A stretch of DNA of 64,000 nucleotides from an uncultured Paenibacillaceae bacterium (GTDB lineage Bacteria; Bacillota; Bacilli; Aneurinibacillales; Aneurinibacillaceae), in the NCBI GenBank assembly GCA_946478845.1, contig CAMLDI010000010.1, positions 1-64,000 of the forward strand, written 5' to 3'. How positions within the stretch are numbered: the stretch's first letter is position 1; each line of letters opens with the position of its first letter. Below the pieces are notes generated by a model. The model was not told the DNA's origin, made no database searches, and was given only the letters and a program-made list of their open reading frames with translations. Positions 55,187-63,878 of this stretch are shown here, in pieces. A program made the position numbers and the translations under genes.

Positions 55187-55296
55187 CCACCAAGCGTTAG
55201 CGCGGTAGAAAATCTGTGTCTACTTTCTTGACGTAGTATCAAATCTCTTATGGGGGAACTAAAACGGAAAAACAGTTAAATTATCGTTATATTTTT

Positions 55297-55318
55297 AAGG
55301 GCCGAAAGGTCCTTTTTT
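55297..55318 (+). terminator. GAAA-tetraloop terminator before the C39-like tail
   Basis: AAGGGCC (55297-55303), GAAA loop, GGTCCTT (55308-55314), then a T-run. It ends whatever cassette once lay upstream, now displaced by the IS3 element. Confidence 0.8.
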
Positions 55319-55342
55319 CACTTAGTTTGCTATGCATAGGTT

Positions 55343-55711
55343 TCTGGTACGGTTGCTGGTGGCAGGACCGGAAATCTTAAAAACTTACCTAGCATATTAG
55401 AACGTGTTAAAGAGATAAGATCTAAATTACTTAGTAAATTGAAAAAGTCAGGAAACTTTGGTTCCCCAGTATGGATGATAACAAATTCTAGTTTTAAATA
55501 TTTACCAGAAAGCGAGTTTGAAATTTTCACCACTAAAAATGGGGATATGCAGGTAACCTACAAAGAGCATAGTGTGATTTTGACCGGATATAGTAAGGAA
55601 TATGTATACATTAATGACCCTTTAACTGAGGTGCCAAACAAAGCTGTTGATCGAAAAAAATTTGAAGAGGCTTGGATACAAATGGGGAGCCAAGCTATCA
55701 GCGTAAAATAG
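55343..55711 (+). pseudogene. Orphan toxin tail resembling a C39-like cysteine peptidase, N-truncated
   Basis: The frame opens at 55343 with SGTVAGGRTGN, which matches the linker that follows VDVPDG in toxins 2-4, then gives a tail with SGNFGSPVWMITNSSFKYLP, the His motif KEHSVILTGYS and the Asp motif VYINDPL, ending AWIQMGSQAISVK. This is the C-terminal half of a C39-like (YvpB-type) papain-fold peptidase. The catalytic Cys part and the whole secretion module are missing, and no immunity gene follows. It is a remnant or a donor fragment. Confidence 0.7.
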
Positions 55712-55805
55712 TAACTACCTTCTGGTTATTAAGGGAGATTTTCACCTTTTTTTCAGTTTTTCTTTATATTCTTAAGCTGTATCTTTTTGAAGCAGGTGAA
55801 GAGAA

Positions 55806-56372
55806 ATGGAATTTTCAAATGTGATTGGGAGTTGGTTCTCTGTTTGGGATACCACCCGGGCCCTGGGATTAACTGCATATCTTTTGCTATTTGTCTCTGT
55901 TGTAGCTGGGCTACTCCAAAGTCTAAGAGCCATGCCTCCTCGTGCCCTTATCCATGCTTCTGTCCTCCACTCCTTTACTGGATGGCTAGGGTTGTTATTT
56001 AGTATTACTCATGGACTGGTTTTGATTTATGACACCTATGTTGGTTACTCTTTTCTTGAAATTCTGGTCCCTTTTACTGCAAAGAAAGCCTCCTTTGAGA
56101 TTGCCTTAGGCATTATTTCTTTCTATCTTATTTTTGCTCTTGTGCTATCTTCCGATTTATTAAGCCGTATCGGTATTAAAAGCTGGCGGGTTATGCACTT
56201 TCTCTCTTTTCCTGCTTTTTTATTTGCGTTGTACCATGGCGTTGCTATTGGTACAGACACAGCGATCCCGGAAATTAAACTGTTCTATGCTTTGACAGGT
56301 TCCATTGTTGCTTTCCTCATTGTTATCCGCATTTTGAAGAGAGCCGATACAAAAGCAGAGAGCAATTCATAA
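55806..56372 (+). CDS. Ferric-reductase-like transmembrane protein
   Basis: A 188-residue membrane protein with about five or six helices and the ferric reductase-like/cytochrome b fold. His residues in HASVLHSFTGWLG, SITHGLVLIY, WRVMHFLSF and ALYHGVAIG are placed on successive helices and could bind two b-type hemes. There is no flavin or NAD domain, so it must pass electrons to another protein. The next gene has a related layout, so the two may form a membrane redox complex. Confidence 0.75.
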   Translation: MEFSNVIGSWFSVWDTTRALGLTAYLLLFVSVVAGLLQSLRAMPPRALIHASVLHSFTGWLGLLFSITHGLVLIYDTYVGYSFLEILVPFTAKKASFEIALGIISFYLIFALVLSSDLLSRIGIKSWRVMHFLSFPAFLFALYHGVAIGTDTAIPEIKLFYALTGSIVAFLIVIRILKRADTKAESNS

Positions 56373-56400
56373 AACGTTTAAAAATATGGAGGAGAGTTTC

Positions 56401-57057
56401 TTGAAAAAAAATGTTGGTGTCTTAATCCCAGCTATTTTAATTATTGCAGTGAGTGTATTTCTTACAGTTTTTTCCATAGTAAATATGCCAGATAAACCTG
56501 AACGGTTTCCAGGAGGAGAGGTTCAGGCAGCTAATGGTCAAATACTGCCTGCTGGAGAACGCCATCACCATGAAGAGAAGGAAAGGGCTTCAGGCATTTT
56601 TCAATTGCTTGGTTATTTGTCTATTGTTTCCGGGGCCGTCTGTTTTTATTGGTTTGTTTTAAAGAAAAAGCTGAAATCTTTTTCCCATACCATTAAAAAA
56701 GTGGGCAGAAAAGTATTTTCCATCCATACCTATTTCGGCTGGGTAGCATTGTTTTTAGGTACAGTACATGGTGTGTATTATTTGTTGACGGACTTTGATA
56801 ATCGAAGAACCATGACTGGGATTGTGGCGACAATCATTTTGCTTGTTTTATCCCTTTACGGCTTCTTTATTAAACGGGTAAAAAATAAATATATTCGCAA
56901 AATCCATTTAATCTTAAGTTTCTTATGGATTCCGATCTTATTGGTCCATGGGGGAGGCATTACCATGATGATGGTTTTTTTAACCCTCATTTCCCTTGGT
57001 TTGATTTGGATGATTGAAAAGGTGGCTAAAAATAAACAATTACCTAAAACTACTTAA
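56401..57057 (+). CDS. Cytochrome b-like membrane protein
   Basis: A 218-residue membrane protein with an N-terminal helix, an extracytoplasmic loop rich in His (GERHHHEEKE) and four further helices with His in FSIHTYFGWVAL, GTVHGVYYLL, KIHLILSFLW and LVHGGGI. Their spacing suggests heme binding. TTG 56401 is favoured because GGAGGAG lies eight bases before it and covers the alternative ATG 56386. Followed by a strong terminator. Function unknown; electron transfer with the preceding protein is an inference. Confidence 0.7.
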   Translation: MKKNVGVLIPAILIIAVSVFLTVFSIVNMPDKPERFPGGEVQAANGQILPAGERHHHEEKERASGIFQLLGYLSIVSGAVCFYWFVLKKKLKSFSHTIKKVGRKVFSIHTYFGWVALFLGTVHGVYYLLTDFDNRRTMTGIVATIILLVLSLYGFFIKRVKNKYIRKIHLILSFLWIPILLVHGGGITMMMVFLTLISLGLIWMIEKVAKNKQLPKTT

Positions 57058-57078
57058 AAATTAAATTTACTGGATGAA

Positions 57079-57118
57079 AAAAAGCCCTTTTCGAGATATT
57101 AAGAAAAGGGCTTTTTAC
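57079..57118 (+). terminator. Terminator after the cytochrome-like pair
   Basis: AAAAGCCCTTTTC pairs with GAAAAGGGCTTTT around a 10-base loop, followed by T residues. It lies within what would be an N-terminal extension of the next gene and so argues for the later start of that gene. Confidence 0.85.
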
Positions 57119-57142
57119 TTTGTACATAAGGATGAGAAAAGG

Positions 57143-58378
57143 ATGATTAAAGCACAAAGATTCGGCTGGTTATTTATTTTCCTTCTGGTTTTCATGTTCT
57201 TTCCTATTCAGGCCTATGCCAGTGATGAGCTGAAGGTTGCTTTTATTCGAGGACATAATCTTTGGTTGAAGATCGGGGAACAGGAAAAGCAGCTGACGAA
57301 TAAGGGAGATGTAATCAATCCCAGGTGGTCTTTTGATGGCCAGTGGATTGCTTATACGAGAGGAAAAGAAGAAAATGAAATTTGGATTTATCATGTTGCA
57401 GAAGATAAACATATAAAGCCTGTTTCTGTTGAAGGCAGGAATTATCAATGGGCCCCTGATAAGAATATCCTGGCTTTTCAATCTGATGGCATCTTAAATA
57501 TCATTGATGTTCGCAAGAAGCATACAGGTTTTGAAAATGTGGCATTAGGTGTGGCTGATTATGGTTGGCTACCAGATGGGAAGGGGTTTATCGCCTCTGC
57601 TTATGCCAGCCTGACACCTACCGGATGGAGCAATGTGGAGTTATTTAAAATACCATTGGATGCAAAAATGAATAAAGAAAAAATGAAACATTTTTATACA
57701 TTGCCCAAACAATCGGAAGATTTCTTTTCTGTTTCTGCTGGATATTTTAAATGGTCCTCTAATGGAAAATGGTTTAGCTTTCTCGGGATACCGACAGCTT
57801 CCTGGTCTGCAGATAGCAATACTTTATGTGTTCTTTCTGCGGATGGAAAACGTTTTGAAATCCTTGACCATATGCTGAAGCAAGAAAACTGGATGCAATG
57901 GGCCCCTGGGAAAAACCTTCTCGCTTATATTCAAGGGATTGGGCGATTTGCTGTGAAAGATAAGCGTTTAAAAATAAAAGAACTCCCTGTGTTTCAGAGG
58001 GGAGTGTATACACCACAGGGATTTGTAGATTGGGATTTTACCTGGCATAATGACCAGTTGATTACTGTATCCAGGGCAGTTGAGTCTGAATGGGTGAATG
58101 ATCCGAAAGAAAGGCCTATGCCCCTTTTATACCAGGTGAATGTTCAAAGCAACAAACAGGCAAGAATCACAGACCCACCCAAAGGATTTGGGGATTTCTA
58201 TCCTGTATTTTTACAGCAAACCAATCAACTCATGTGGGTTCGTTCCAATCGGGAAAAGTCAGATGTATGGCTGGGAAATCCCGATGGAAGGTCGGCGAAA
58301 GTATGGATCAAAGACCTGGAGACAGATATAGGTTACTATGAGAAAAGAGATTGGAATCAAATGATAGCCGTTCACTAA
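57143..58378 (+). CDS. Secreted TolB-like beta-propeller protein
   Basis: A 411-residue exported protein with a signal peptide (FGWLFIFLLVFMFFPIQAYA, cleavage near AYA-SD). The mature part contains PD40/WD40-like blades (INPRWSFDGQWIAYTRG, YQWAPDKNILAFQSDG, DYGWLPDGKGF, WMQWAPGKNLLAY), as in TolB-type propellers. The ligand is unknown. I chose ATG 57143 because the earlier frame contains the upstream terminator. The stop overlaps the stop of the convergent enoyl-CoA hydratase gene. Confidence 0.72.
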   Translation: MIKAQRFGWLFIFLLVFMFFPIQAYASDELKVAFIRGHNLWLKIGEQEKQLTNKGDVINPRWSFDGQWIAYTRGKEENEIWIYHVAEDKHIKPVSVEGRNYQWAPDKNILAFQSDGILNIIDVRKKHTGFENVALGVADYGWLPDGKGFIASAYASLTPTGWSNVELFKIPLDAKMNKEKMKHFYTLPKQSEDFFSVSAGYFKWSSNGKWFSFLGIPTASWSADSNTLCVLSADGKRFEILDHMLKQENWMQWAPGKNLLAYIQGIGRFAVKDKRLKIKELPVFQRGVYTPQGFVDWDFTWHNDQLITVSRAVESEWVNDPKERPMPLLYQVNVQSNKQARITDPPKGFGDFYPVFLQQTNQLMWVRSNREKSDVWLGNPDGRSAKVWIKDLETDIGYYEKRDWNQMIAVH

Positions 58379-59103
58379 AAGAAGTTGTTCTTTGCTTTAT
58401 TAAGCAACACTTCTTGAAAAGCTTTGTCATGTTCAATATAAAATGACTCCTCAAAACCCTTTCCAGTATTGGCGGTAAAATAGGATTTAGTAAATGTTAA
58501 AGTATCCAGGGGAGCTTCTATTATTGTTTTACCTAATTGAATGGCCCGTTTTAACAATCCTTCCTCTTCTACGATTTCACTTACTAGGCCCATTCTATAG
58601 GCGTCTTCCCCTTGGATGTTACGGCCTGTTAGACATAAATCCCTGGCCAGACCCTCCCCAATGATCCATTTTAACGGAGAAAAGATAGGTGGGGCACCAA
58701 ATTTAATTTCTGGATGGCCAAAGTTTGCTGAAGGGGAACAAATCCTTAAATCACAAAGGGTAACCAAATCAAAACCGCCACCTAATGCAGGTCCATTGAT
58801 TACAGCAATTGTAGGTTTTGGAAAATGCCAGACATCTCTATGATATCGGGATGAGGATTCTAAAAGTTCATCAAATAAAGCAGGGTTTTTAAATTCTTTC
58901 AAATCAAAGCCCGCTGAAAAAAAGGTTTCAAATCCCGTAAAAATGACAACGCCTATATCAGGCTGGTTTTTCCATTGATTTAAGCAAAAGGAAATCTCAC
59001 GCCTCATTTGAATGTTAATGGCATTTCTTTTTTCTGGCCGGTTTAAAGTAATAATACCGATTCCATCTTCTCTTTCTTCAGTCAAAATTGCTTGAAAATC
59101 CAT
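58375..59103 (-). CDS. Enoyl-CoA hydratase/isomerase family protein
   Basis: A 242-residue crotonase-fold protein. It has the CoA/oxyanion-hole segments FFSAGFDLKEF and GPALGGGFDLVTLCDLR and a candidate catalytic Glu in FGHPEIKFGAPP. Both Glu of classic crotonase are not clearly present, so hydratase versus another crotonase activity is open. It is the last gene after the liv transporter genes on the minus strand, which suggests a role in branched-chain amino acid or acyl-CoA breakdown. Confidence 0.82.
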   Translation of the reverse strand: MDFQAILTEEREDGIGIITLNRPEKRNAINIQMRREISFCLNQWKNQPDIGVVIFTGFETFFSAGFDLKEFKNPALFDELLESSSRYHRDVWHFPKPTIAVINGPALGGGFDLVTLCDLRICSPSANFGHPEIKFGAPPIFSPLKWIIGEGLARDLCLTGRNIQGEDAYRMGLVSEIVEEEGLLKRAIQLGKTIIEAPLDTLTFTKSYFTANTGKGFEESFYIEHDKAFQEVLLNKAKNNFF

Positions 59104-59169
59104 GAAATATACCTCCTTTCTTTTTAAATAAAGGTTGGATGTAAACTTGATTAATCCTGCAAGAAGGGG

Positions 59170-60135
59170 CTATTTCCCCTCTAATTTTCTCCTGCGAAAA
59201 GCCCCTAGAATCCCTTTTGGGAAGAAGAGGACAATCAGGATGTAGACTAATCCAAAGAGAATCATCCAACGTTCAAAAATCCAATGGACATCTGCCAGGT
59301 CGGAGAGCCATTTATGGGCGAATTCCACAACAAAGGAACCAAGGACAGCACCATACAATGTCCCCGTTCCCCCGATGATGGTCATCAATAAAGCATCCAG
59401 GGTTTTATCCACGCCAAATACGGCGGTGTTTACAAAGCGGAGGGAGATGGCGTAAAGAATCCCTGCCACACTGGCGATCATTCCGGAAAAAATTGTAGCC
59501 ATTACTTTGTAGTGGATGACTTTGTAACCTAAAGATTCGGTCCGTTGTTTATTTTCCCGAATAGCTTGTAGAATCCGTCCCACAGGGGAGTTTACAAAAC
59601 GGGATAAGGCAAGAAAAATAAAAATCAATAAAAGTAAGCAGGTGTAATAGAAGTTAAGCCGGTCATGAAAGAAGGAAGGAACAGGAAAGGTAAATCCATC
59701 TGTCCCTTTGGTTAAAGAGCGCCACTTCTCAGCCAGGATAAAAAAGAGTTCCGCAAATGCCAGAGTAATCATGGCATAAAAGGTATGGGTCAGGCGAAGG
59801 GATAGCATGCCCACAATAAAGCTAACCACCATGGAAAGGATGAGAGCCGCAATAACCGCCAGGAAAAAATGGGTCCAGGCTCCATCCCCTGTCCGGAGCA
59901 GGATTCCCGCGGAGTAGGCTCCAATGCCGAAAAACATGGCATGGCCAAAGGAAATAATGCCTGTATAGCCCATTAATAAATCATAAGATAAAGCAAAGAT
60001 GGCAAACAAATAGATTTGGGCAAATAGCATTAAGACACTACGGGAGTCTGTAAACAATGGAATGAGAAACATCAGGGCAGTAAGGAAAAGGAGAAAAAGG
60101 GCTTTCGGATTTTTTAATCGATTCTTCATTGTCAT
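59170..60135 (-). CDS. livM: Branched-chain amino acid ABC transporter permease LivM
   Basis: A 321-residue permease with about nine hydrophobic segments and LivM family blocks: SYDLLMGYTGIISFGHAMFF (near residue 50), AIRENKQRTESLGY and MTIIGGTGTLYGAVLG. The C-terminus is basic. It begins one base after livH ends, so the two permease genes are coupled. Confidence 0.9.
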   Translation of the reverse strand: MTMKNRLKNPKALFLLFLTALMFLIPLFTDSRSVLMLFAQIYLFAIFALSYDLLMGYTGIISFGHAMFFGIGAYSAGILLRTGDGAWTHFFLAVIAALILSMVVSFIVGMLSLRLTHTFYAMITLAFAELFFILAEKWRSLTKGTDGFTFPVPSFFHDRLNFYYTCLLLLIFIFLALSRFVNSPVGRILQAIRENKQRTESLGYKVIHYKVMATIFSGMIASVAGILYAISLRFVNTAVFGVDKTLDALLMTIIGGTGTLYGAVLGSFVVEFAHKWLSDLADVHWIFERWMILFGLVYILIVLFFPKGILGAFRRRKLEGK

Positions 60136-61002
60136 TTACCCCCTGAAATTGAAAAGTCCCTTTGGTTTTAAGAGAAGGACCAGCGCCATTAAGAGTACGT
60201 TCACAGCCAGTGCCCCTTCAGGAAAATAAAAGGCCATGAAAGAACCGGCCAATCCCACGAGAATCCCCGCGAGAGCAGAACCACTGATGCTCCCTAATCC
60301 TCCAATGACGACTACGATAAATGCCAGCAACTGATTTTCAAAACCAATCCCAGGTTGAATGGTTCCAGAGTATGGTCCAAGGAGAACACCTCCCAGTGCA
60401 GCTAATCCTGCTCCCAACATAAATACCATGGCAAAAACCTGTTTAATGTTGATGCCTAGGGCCTGTACCATTTCTTTATTGGACACACCGGCCCGAATCA
60501 TTAAACCGATTTTTGATTTGTTTAAGAGGAGGGAGAGACCGATTAGGGTAAGCAAACCCATCAAGATAATAAAGACCCGATACTTAATAATGATAATATT
60601 GCCTATGGCCCAGCTACCGTCAAGTAAAGCTGGGACAGGGGTGGCCAGGGGATTGGGCCCAAAAAACACTTTAATCAGTTCGCTAAGGACAAGCATGACC
60701 CCCATGGTAATTAAAATCTGGCTTACGGGGTTTCCATATACCGGTTGGATGGTTAGCTTTTCCATGATAAATCCAATGAGAATTCCAGCAAGAATCCCTC
60801 CCAGGATTCCCCCTACAAAACTTCCGGTCTCAGCGTAAATCCATGCACCTGTATAGGCTCCCCAGGCGAAAAATGCCCCATGGGCAAAATTGAGGACATC
60901 CATGAGGCCAAAGATTAAGGTTAATCCGGCAGCCAGAAGGAAAATTAACATACCCGTGGCCAATCCATTAATAAAAAGATTGATAAATTGATCCCAACTC
61001 AT
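60136..61002 (-). CDS. livH: Branched-chain amino acid ABC transporter permease LivH
   Basis: A 288-residue LivH-type permease. Family blocks are NGLATGMLIFLLAAGLTLIF, LMDVLNFAHGAFF, LGINIKQVFAMVF and VVIGGLGSISGSALAG. It stands between the ATPase livF and livM in the transport operon, with 20 bases to livF. Confidence 0.9.
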   Translation of the reverse strand: MSWDQFINLFINGLATGMLIFLLAAGLTLIFGLMDVLNFAHGAFFAWGAYTGAWIYAETGSFVGGILGGILAGILIGFIMEKLTIQPVYGNPVSQILITMGVMLVLSELIKVFFGPNPLATPVPALLDGSWAIGNIIIIKYRVFIILMGLLTLIGLSLLLNKSKIGLMIRAGVSNKEMVQALGINIKQVFAMVFMLGAGLAALGGVLLGPYSGTIQPGIGFENQLLAFIVVVIGGLGSISGSALAGILVGLAGSFMAFYFPEGALAVNVLLMALVLLLKPKGLFNFRG

Positions 61003-61022
61003 GAGAACCCCTCACTTTTTCC

Positions 61023-61727
61023 TTAGGCAATTCCTAAATATTTTCGTTTTAACTCTTCGTCTTTTTTCAATTCATTCATTAACCCCTGATGGACCGTGGT
61101 TCCGTCATCAATGATATAATAGGCGTCTCCTATGCCCCCGGCCATATAAAAGTTTTGTTCCACAAGGATGATAGTAGTTTCTTTTTTAATGGATTCAATA
61201 GCGGTCATTAATCGGTCCACCACCACAGGGGCTAATCCCTTGCTGGGTTCATCAATAAGAAGAAGTTCATTGGGATTGAGACAGGCCCGGGCAATGGCCA
61301 GCATTTGTTTTTGCCCGCCGCTTAAATGGCCGGCTTTTTTCTGCCAGAAGATTTTTAAATCGGGAAAGAGATCTAACAACCATTCTTTTCGCTGGCGAGT
61401 TAGGTTCGTTTCCTTGAGGACAGCTACTTTCATGTTTTCTTCTACGGTTAAATCTCTGAAAATGGCCTGGTCTTCCGGGACATAGCCAATTCCTTTGCGG
61501 GCTACTTTGTAGGCGGGAAGGCCGTGAATCAGTTGATCCTGAAAAGCAATTTGCCCCTTCTTGATTTGATTAAGCCCCATAATGGAGCGGAGGGTGGTTG
61601 TTTTCCCGGCGCCATTTCTTCCCAACAACACGGTGATTTCCCCCTTTTTAGCGGCAAAGGAAACCCCCTGCAAAATATGAAATTGTTCAATATAGGTATG
61701 AATGTTCTCCACGTTAAGAAGCGTCAT
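61023..61727 (-). CDS. livF: Branched-chain amino acid ABC transporter ATPase LivF
   Basis: A 234-residue ATPase: Walker A LLGRNGAGKTT, the LivF-type Q-loop region GIGYVPEDQAIFRDLTVEEN, signature LSGGQKQML, Walker B LLLIDEPSKGLAP and a VEQNF switch region. It overlaps livG by 14 bases. Confidence 0.92.
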   Translation of the reverse strand: MTLLNVENIHTYIEQFHILQGVSFAAKKGEITVLLGRNGAGKTTTLRSIMGLNQIKKGQIAFQDQLIHGLPAYKVARKGIGYVPEDQAIFRDLTVEENMKVAVLKETNLTRQRKEWLLDLFPDLKIFWQKKAGHLSGGQKQMLAIARACLNPNELLLIDEPSKGLAPVVVDRLMTAIESIKKETTIILVEQNFYMAGGIGDAYYIIDDGTTVHQGLMNELKKDEELKRKYLGIA

Positions 61728-62481
61728 TGTATAATCCTCCTAAATACGCCTGTTGCACTTTTTCGTTTTCCATAATATTTTGGGGGGCATCATCTGCAAG
61801 GAGGCGGCCATTAAATAAAACTGCTATGGTATCTGACAGGTCCAAAATCAAGTCCATTTTATGTTCAATAAGGAGAATGGTTTTTTTTTCCTGATTTTTG
61901 ATGTCCCGAATGATTTCCACAATATGGGGAACTTCTTCCAAAGACATGCCTGCTGTCGGTTCATCCAATAAGAGGACTTCCGTTTCCAGGGCAAGCAAAA
62001 TGGCTAATTCCAGTTTTCTTTTTTCTCCATGGGCAAGGGAGGTGGCAGGATAGCTCGCTTTTTCCCTTAAACGGACTTTCTCCAGATACTCATGGGCTTT
62101 TTGCGTAAATTCAGGATAGGATGCGAAATGGCGGAGAAATTGGTACCGGACACTGGAAGCGGATTGGACGGCAAGGCGAACATTTTCGAGGACAGTGAGA
62201 TGTGGAAAAACATTTGTAATTTGAAAAGAGCGTCCTATGCCTAAACGGGTTCGTTGATGGGAAGGGAGAGAGGTAATCTCTCTCCCTTTATAAAAAAGTT
62301 GTCCTGAGGTAGGTCTTAATTGTCCGCTTAATAGATTTAAAAAGGTGGTTTTTCCCGCACCATTGGGTCCTATGATAGATTTGAATTGTCCCCTGGGAAC
62401 CTGCAAATCCACATGGTCTACCGCAACATGGTTTCCAAAGGAAATGGTCAGGTTTTTCGTTTCAAAAAGAAGATTCTGCAT
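61714..62481 (-). CDS. livG: Branched-chain amino acid ABC transporter ATPase LivG
   Basis: A 255-residue ATPase: Walker A IGPNGAGKTT, the LivG-type GIGRSFQITNVFPHLTVLEN, a degenerate signature TSLAHGEKRKLELA, Walker B VLLLDEPTAGMS and switch IEHKMDL. I chose ATG 62481 (MQNLLF), which is correctly spaced from AAAGGGG; the GTG three codons earlier abuts that site. Confidence 0.9.
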   Translation of the reverse strand: MQNLLFETKNLTISFGNHVAVDHVDLQVPRGQFKSIIGPNGAGKTTFLNLLSGQLRPTSGQLFYKGREITSLPSHQRTRLGIGRSFQITNVFPHLTVLENVRLAVQSASSVRYQFLRHFASYPEFTQKAHEYLEKVRLREKASYPATSLAHGEKRKLELAILLALETEVLLLDEPTAGMSLEEVPHIVEIIRDIKNQEKKTILLIEHKMDLILDLSDTIAVLFNGRLLADDAPQNIMENEKVQQAYLGGLYNDAS

Positions 62482-62496
62482 GTCGAACACCCCTTT

Positions 62497-63708
62497 CTAT
62501 TTTTTCACCATAACGGGGGGTGTGGTTTCTTCCAAAGTTAATTCCCGAATAAGTACAGGAACAGGGTGGTCATAACCGGTTTTGCTTTCTAAGCGAATGG
62601 CATAGAGGGTTTGCAAGGCTTGATGGTCTTCTTTGCGGAAGGTCATTTTTCCTTTCGGCCCTTCAAAGGACATGCCTTCCATGGCTTTGATTAAGGCTTC
62701 GGTGTCTGTTGAACCTGCTTTTTTAATGCCTTCCACAATGGCAATGGCGGCGTTCATGCCCCCAGCGGTAAAGAGGTCAGGGACTTTGTTGTACTTTTTT
62801 TTGCTTTCTGCCACGAGCCATTTGTTAATTTCGTTGTTAGGCAGTTCATTGTAATACACACAGAAACCTTCCATTCCAACCAGTGAACCCATGGTTTTTA
62901 AGGCAGCAATATCAGGAGCGCCTGTAGAAATTTTAATGCCTTTTTCCGGAAGTTTCATATTTACAATGGTTTTCCAGGGAGAGTTGGCCCCTGCCCAAAT
63001 GACAAAGAGATAATCCGGTTTTGCATTTACGACTTTTTGAATATTTGAAGTAAAATCGGCTGCTTTTGGATCAGGGAATTCTTGCAGGACAATATTGGCC
63101 CCTTTTTTCTTGGCCCCATTGACAAAAGCGGTGGCTCCTTCATGGCCAAAGGCGCTATCTGGTGCCAATACGGCAATTTTTGTACCCTGTTTGGCAATGG
63201 CAGCAGCCCCGGCGATGGCATCCTGGGATGAATTCCGTGCGCTGCGGAACACATAGCGGTTCCAATCAGAACCTGTGATGGAATCGGCAACGGCGGGTTC
63301 AACCATCATAATTTTCTTATAATCATTCAAAAGGGGAAGGACAGCAAGAGTGTCTGTGCTGCTGGCAGCACCTGTCAGGATATCTACTTTATCATCTTCC
63401 AATAATTTGGTTGCTTTTTTCGTAGCTACATCTGGTTTCGTTTCCGTATCTTCAATAATTACTTCAATTTTGCGGCCATTAATTTCCCGTTTACCCCCAG
63501 TGGCGTAATCAAGGCCCATTTGAAAGCCTTCAATCATTTGGTTACCGTAGGCTTCTAAGGCCCCTGTTTTAGAAGTTAGTACTCCGATTTTAATTGGCGC
63601 TTGATCTGAGGAAGTATTCACAGAGGAGTTGTTACAGGCTGTAGAGGCAATCATCATAAATACCAGGCAACAGAGAATAAACATCCGGGACGTCATCTTT
63701 CTTCTCAT
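62497..63708 (-). CDS. livK: Branched-chain amino acid type substrate-binding lipoprotein (LivK-like)
   Basis: A 403-residue type I periplasmic-binding-fold lipoprotein. The signal peptide ends in the lipobox ASTAC (Cys near residue 25). The mature part starts IKIGVLTSKTGALEAYGNQM and has GAASSTDTLAVLPLLNDY and NRYVFRSARNSSQDA, typical of LivK/AmiC-like proteins for amino acids, amides or other small carboxylates. It is the first gene of the operon; the substrate may be other than leucine/isoleucine/valine. Confidence 0.88.
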   Translation of the reverse strand: MRRKMTSRMFILCCLVFMMIASTACNNSSVNTSSDQAPIKIGVLTSKTGALEAYGNQMIEGFQMGLDYATGGKREINGRKIEVIIEDTETKPDVATKKATKLLEDDKVDILTGAASSTDTLAVLPLLNDYKKIMMVEPAVADSITGSDWNRYVFRSARNSSQDAIAGAAAIAKQGTKIAVLAPDSAFGHEGATAFVNGAKKKGANIVLQEFPDPKAADFTSNIQKVVNAKPDYLFVIWAGANSPWKTIVNMKLPEKGIKISTGAPDIAALKTMGSLVGMEGFCVYYNELPNNEINKWLVAESKKKYNKVPDLFTAGGMNAAIAIVEGIKKAGSTDTEALIKAMEGMSFEGPKGKMTFRKEDHQALQTLYAIRLESKTGYDHPVPVLIRELTLEETTPPVMVKK

Positions 63709-63761
63709 CTCAAACCCCCATAAAACAAAATGTAATCGCTATCTTTTAAAATCACATAAGG

Positions 63762-63780
63762 GGGTTACAAAAGGGTTACA
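63762..63780 (-). promoter_or_regulatory. Direct repeat upstream of the liv operon
   Basis: GGGTTACA occurs at 63762 and 63773, exactly 11 bases apart (TGTAACCC on the minus strand), about 55 bases before the livK start. One-turn spacing suggests a regulator site near the promoter. The regulator is unknown. Confidence 0.45.
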
Positions 63781-63840
63781 GATAACACATTTCCATGAAT
63801 GAGTGAAATTTCAACATTCAGACATACTACAAACGTAAAA

Positions 63841-63862
63841 TATAGTGTAAAATTACACTATA
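63841..63862. promoter_or_regulatory. Perfect 10-bp palindrome, probable operator
   Basis: TATAGTGTAA (63841-63850), AA, TTACACTATA (63853-63862). It lies 16 bases before the start of the small membrane gene at 63879 and about 130 bases from livK, so it may control the rightward gene or both. Confidence 0.6.
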
Positions 63863-63878
63863 TTAATTAAAGGGGTAG

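Larger units (their letters stand above)
53906..55231 (+). mobile_element. IS3-family insertion sequence, apparently intact
   Basis: The element has matching terminal inverted repeats with a 14-bp perfect core, AGTAGACACAGATT (53912-53925) and AATCTGTGTCTACT (55211-55224), with weaker matches several bases outside. It contains overlapping orfA and orfB transposase frames and an internal hairpin. No clear target-site duplication was found; the outer ends are estimated. It lies between immunity gene 5 and the C39-like tail and so splits the toxin array. Confidence 0.85.
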
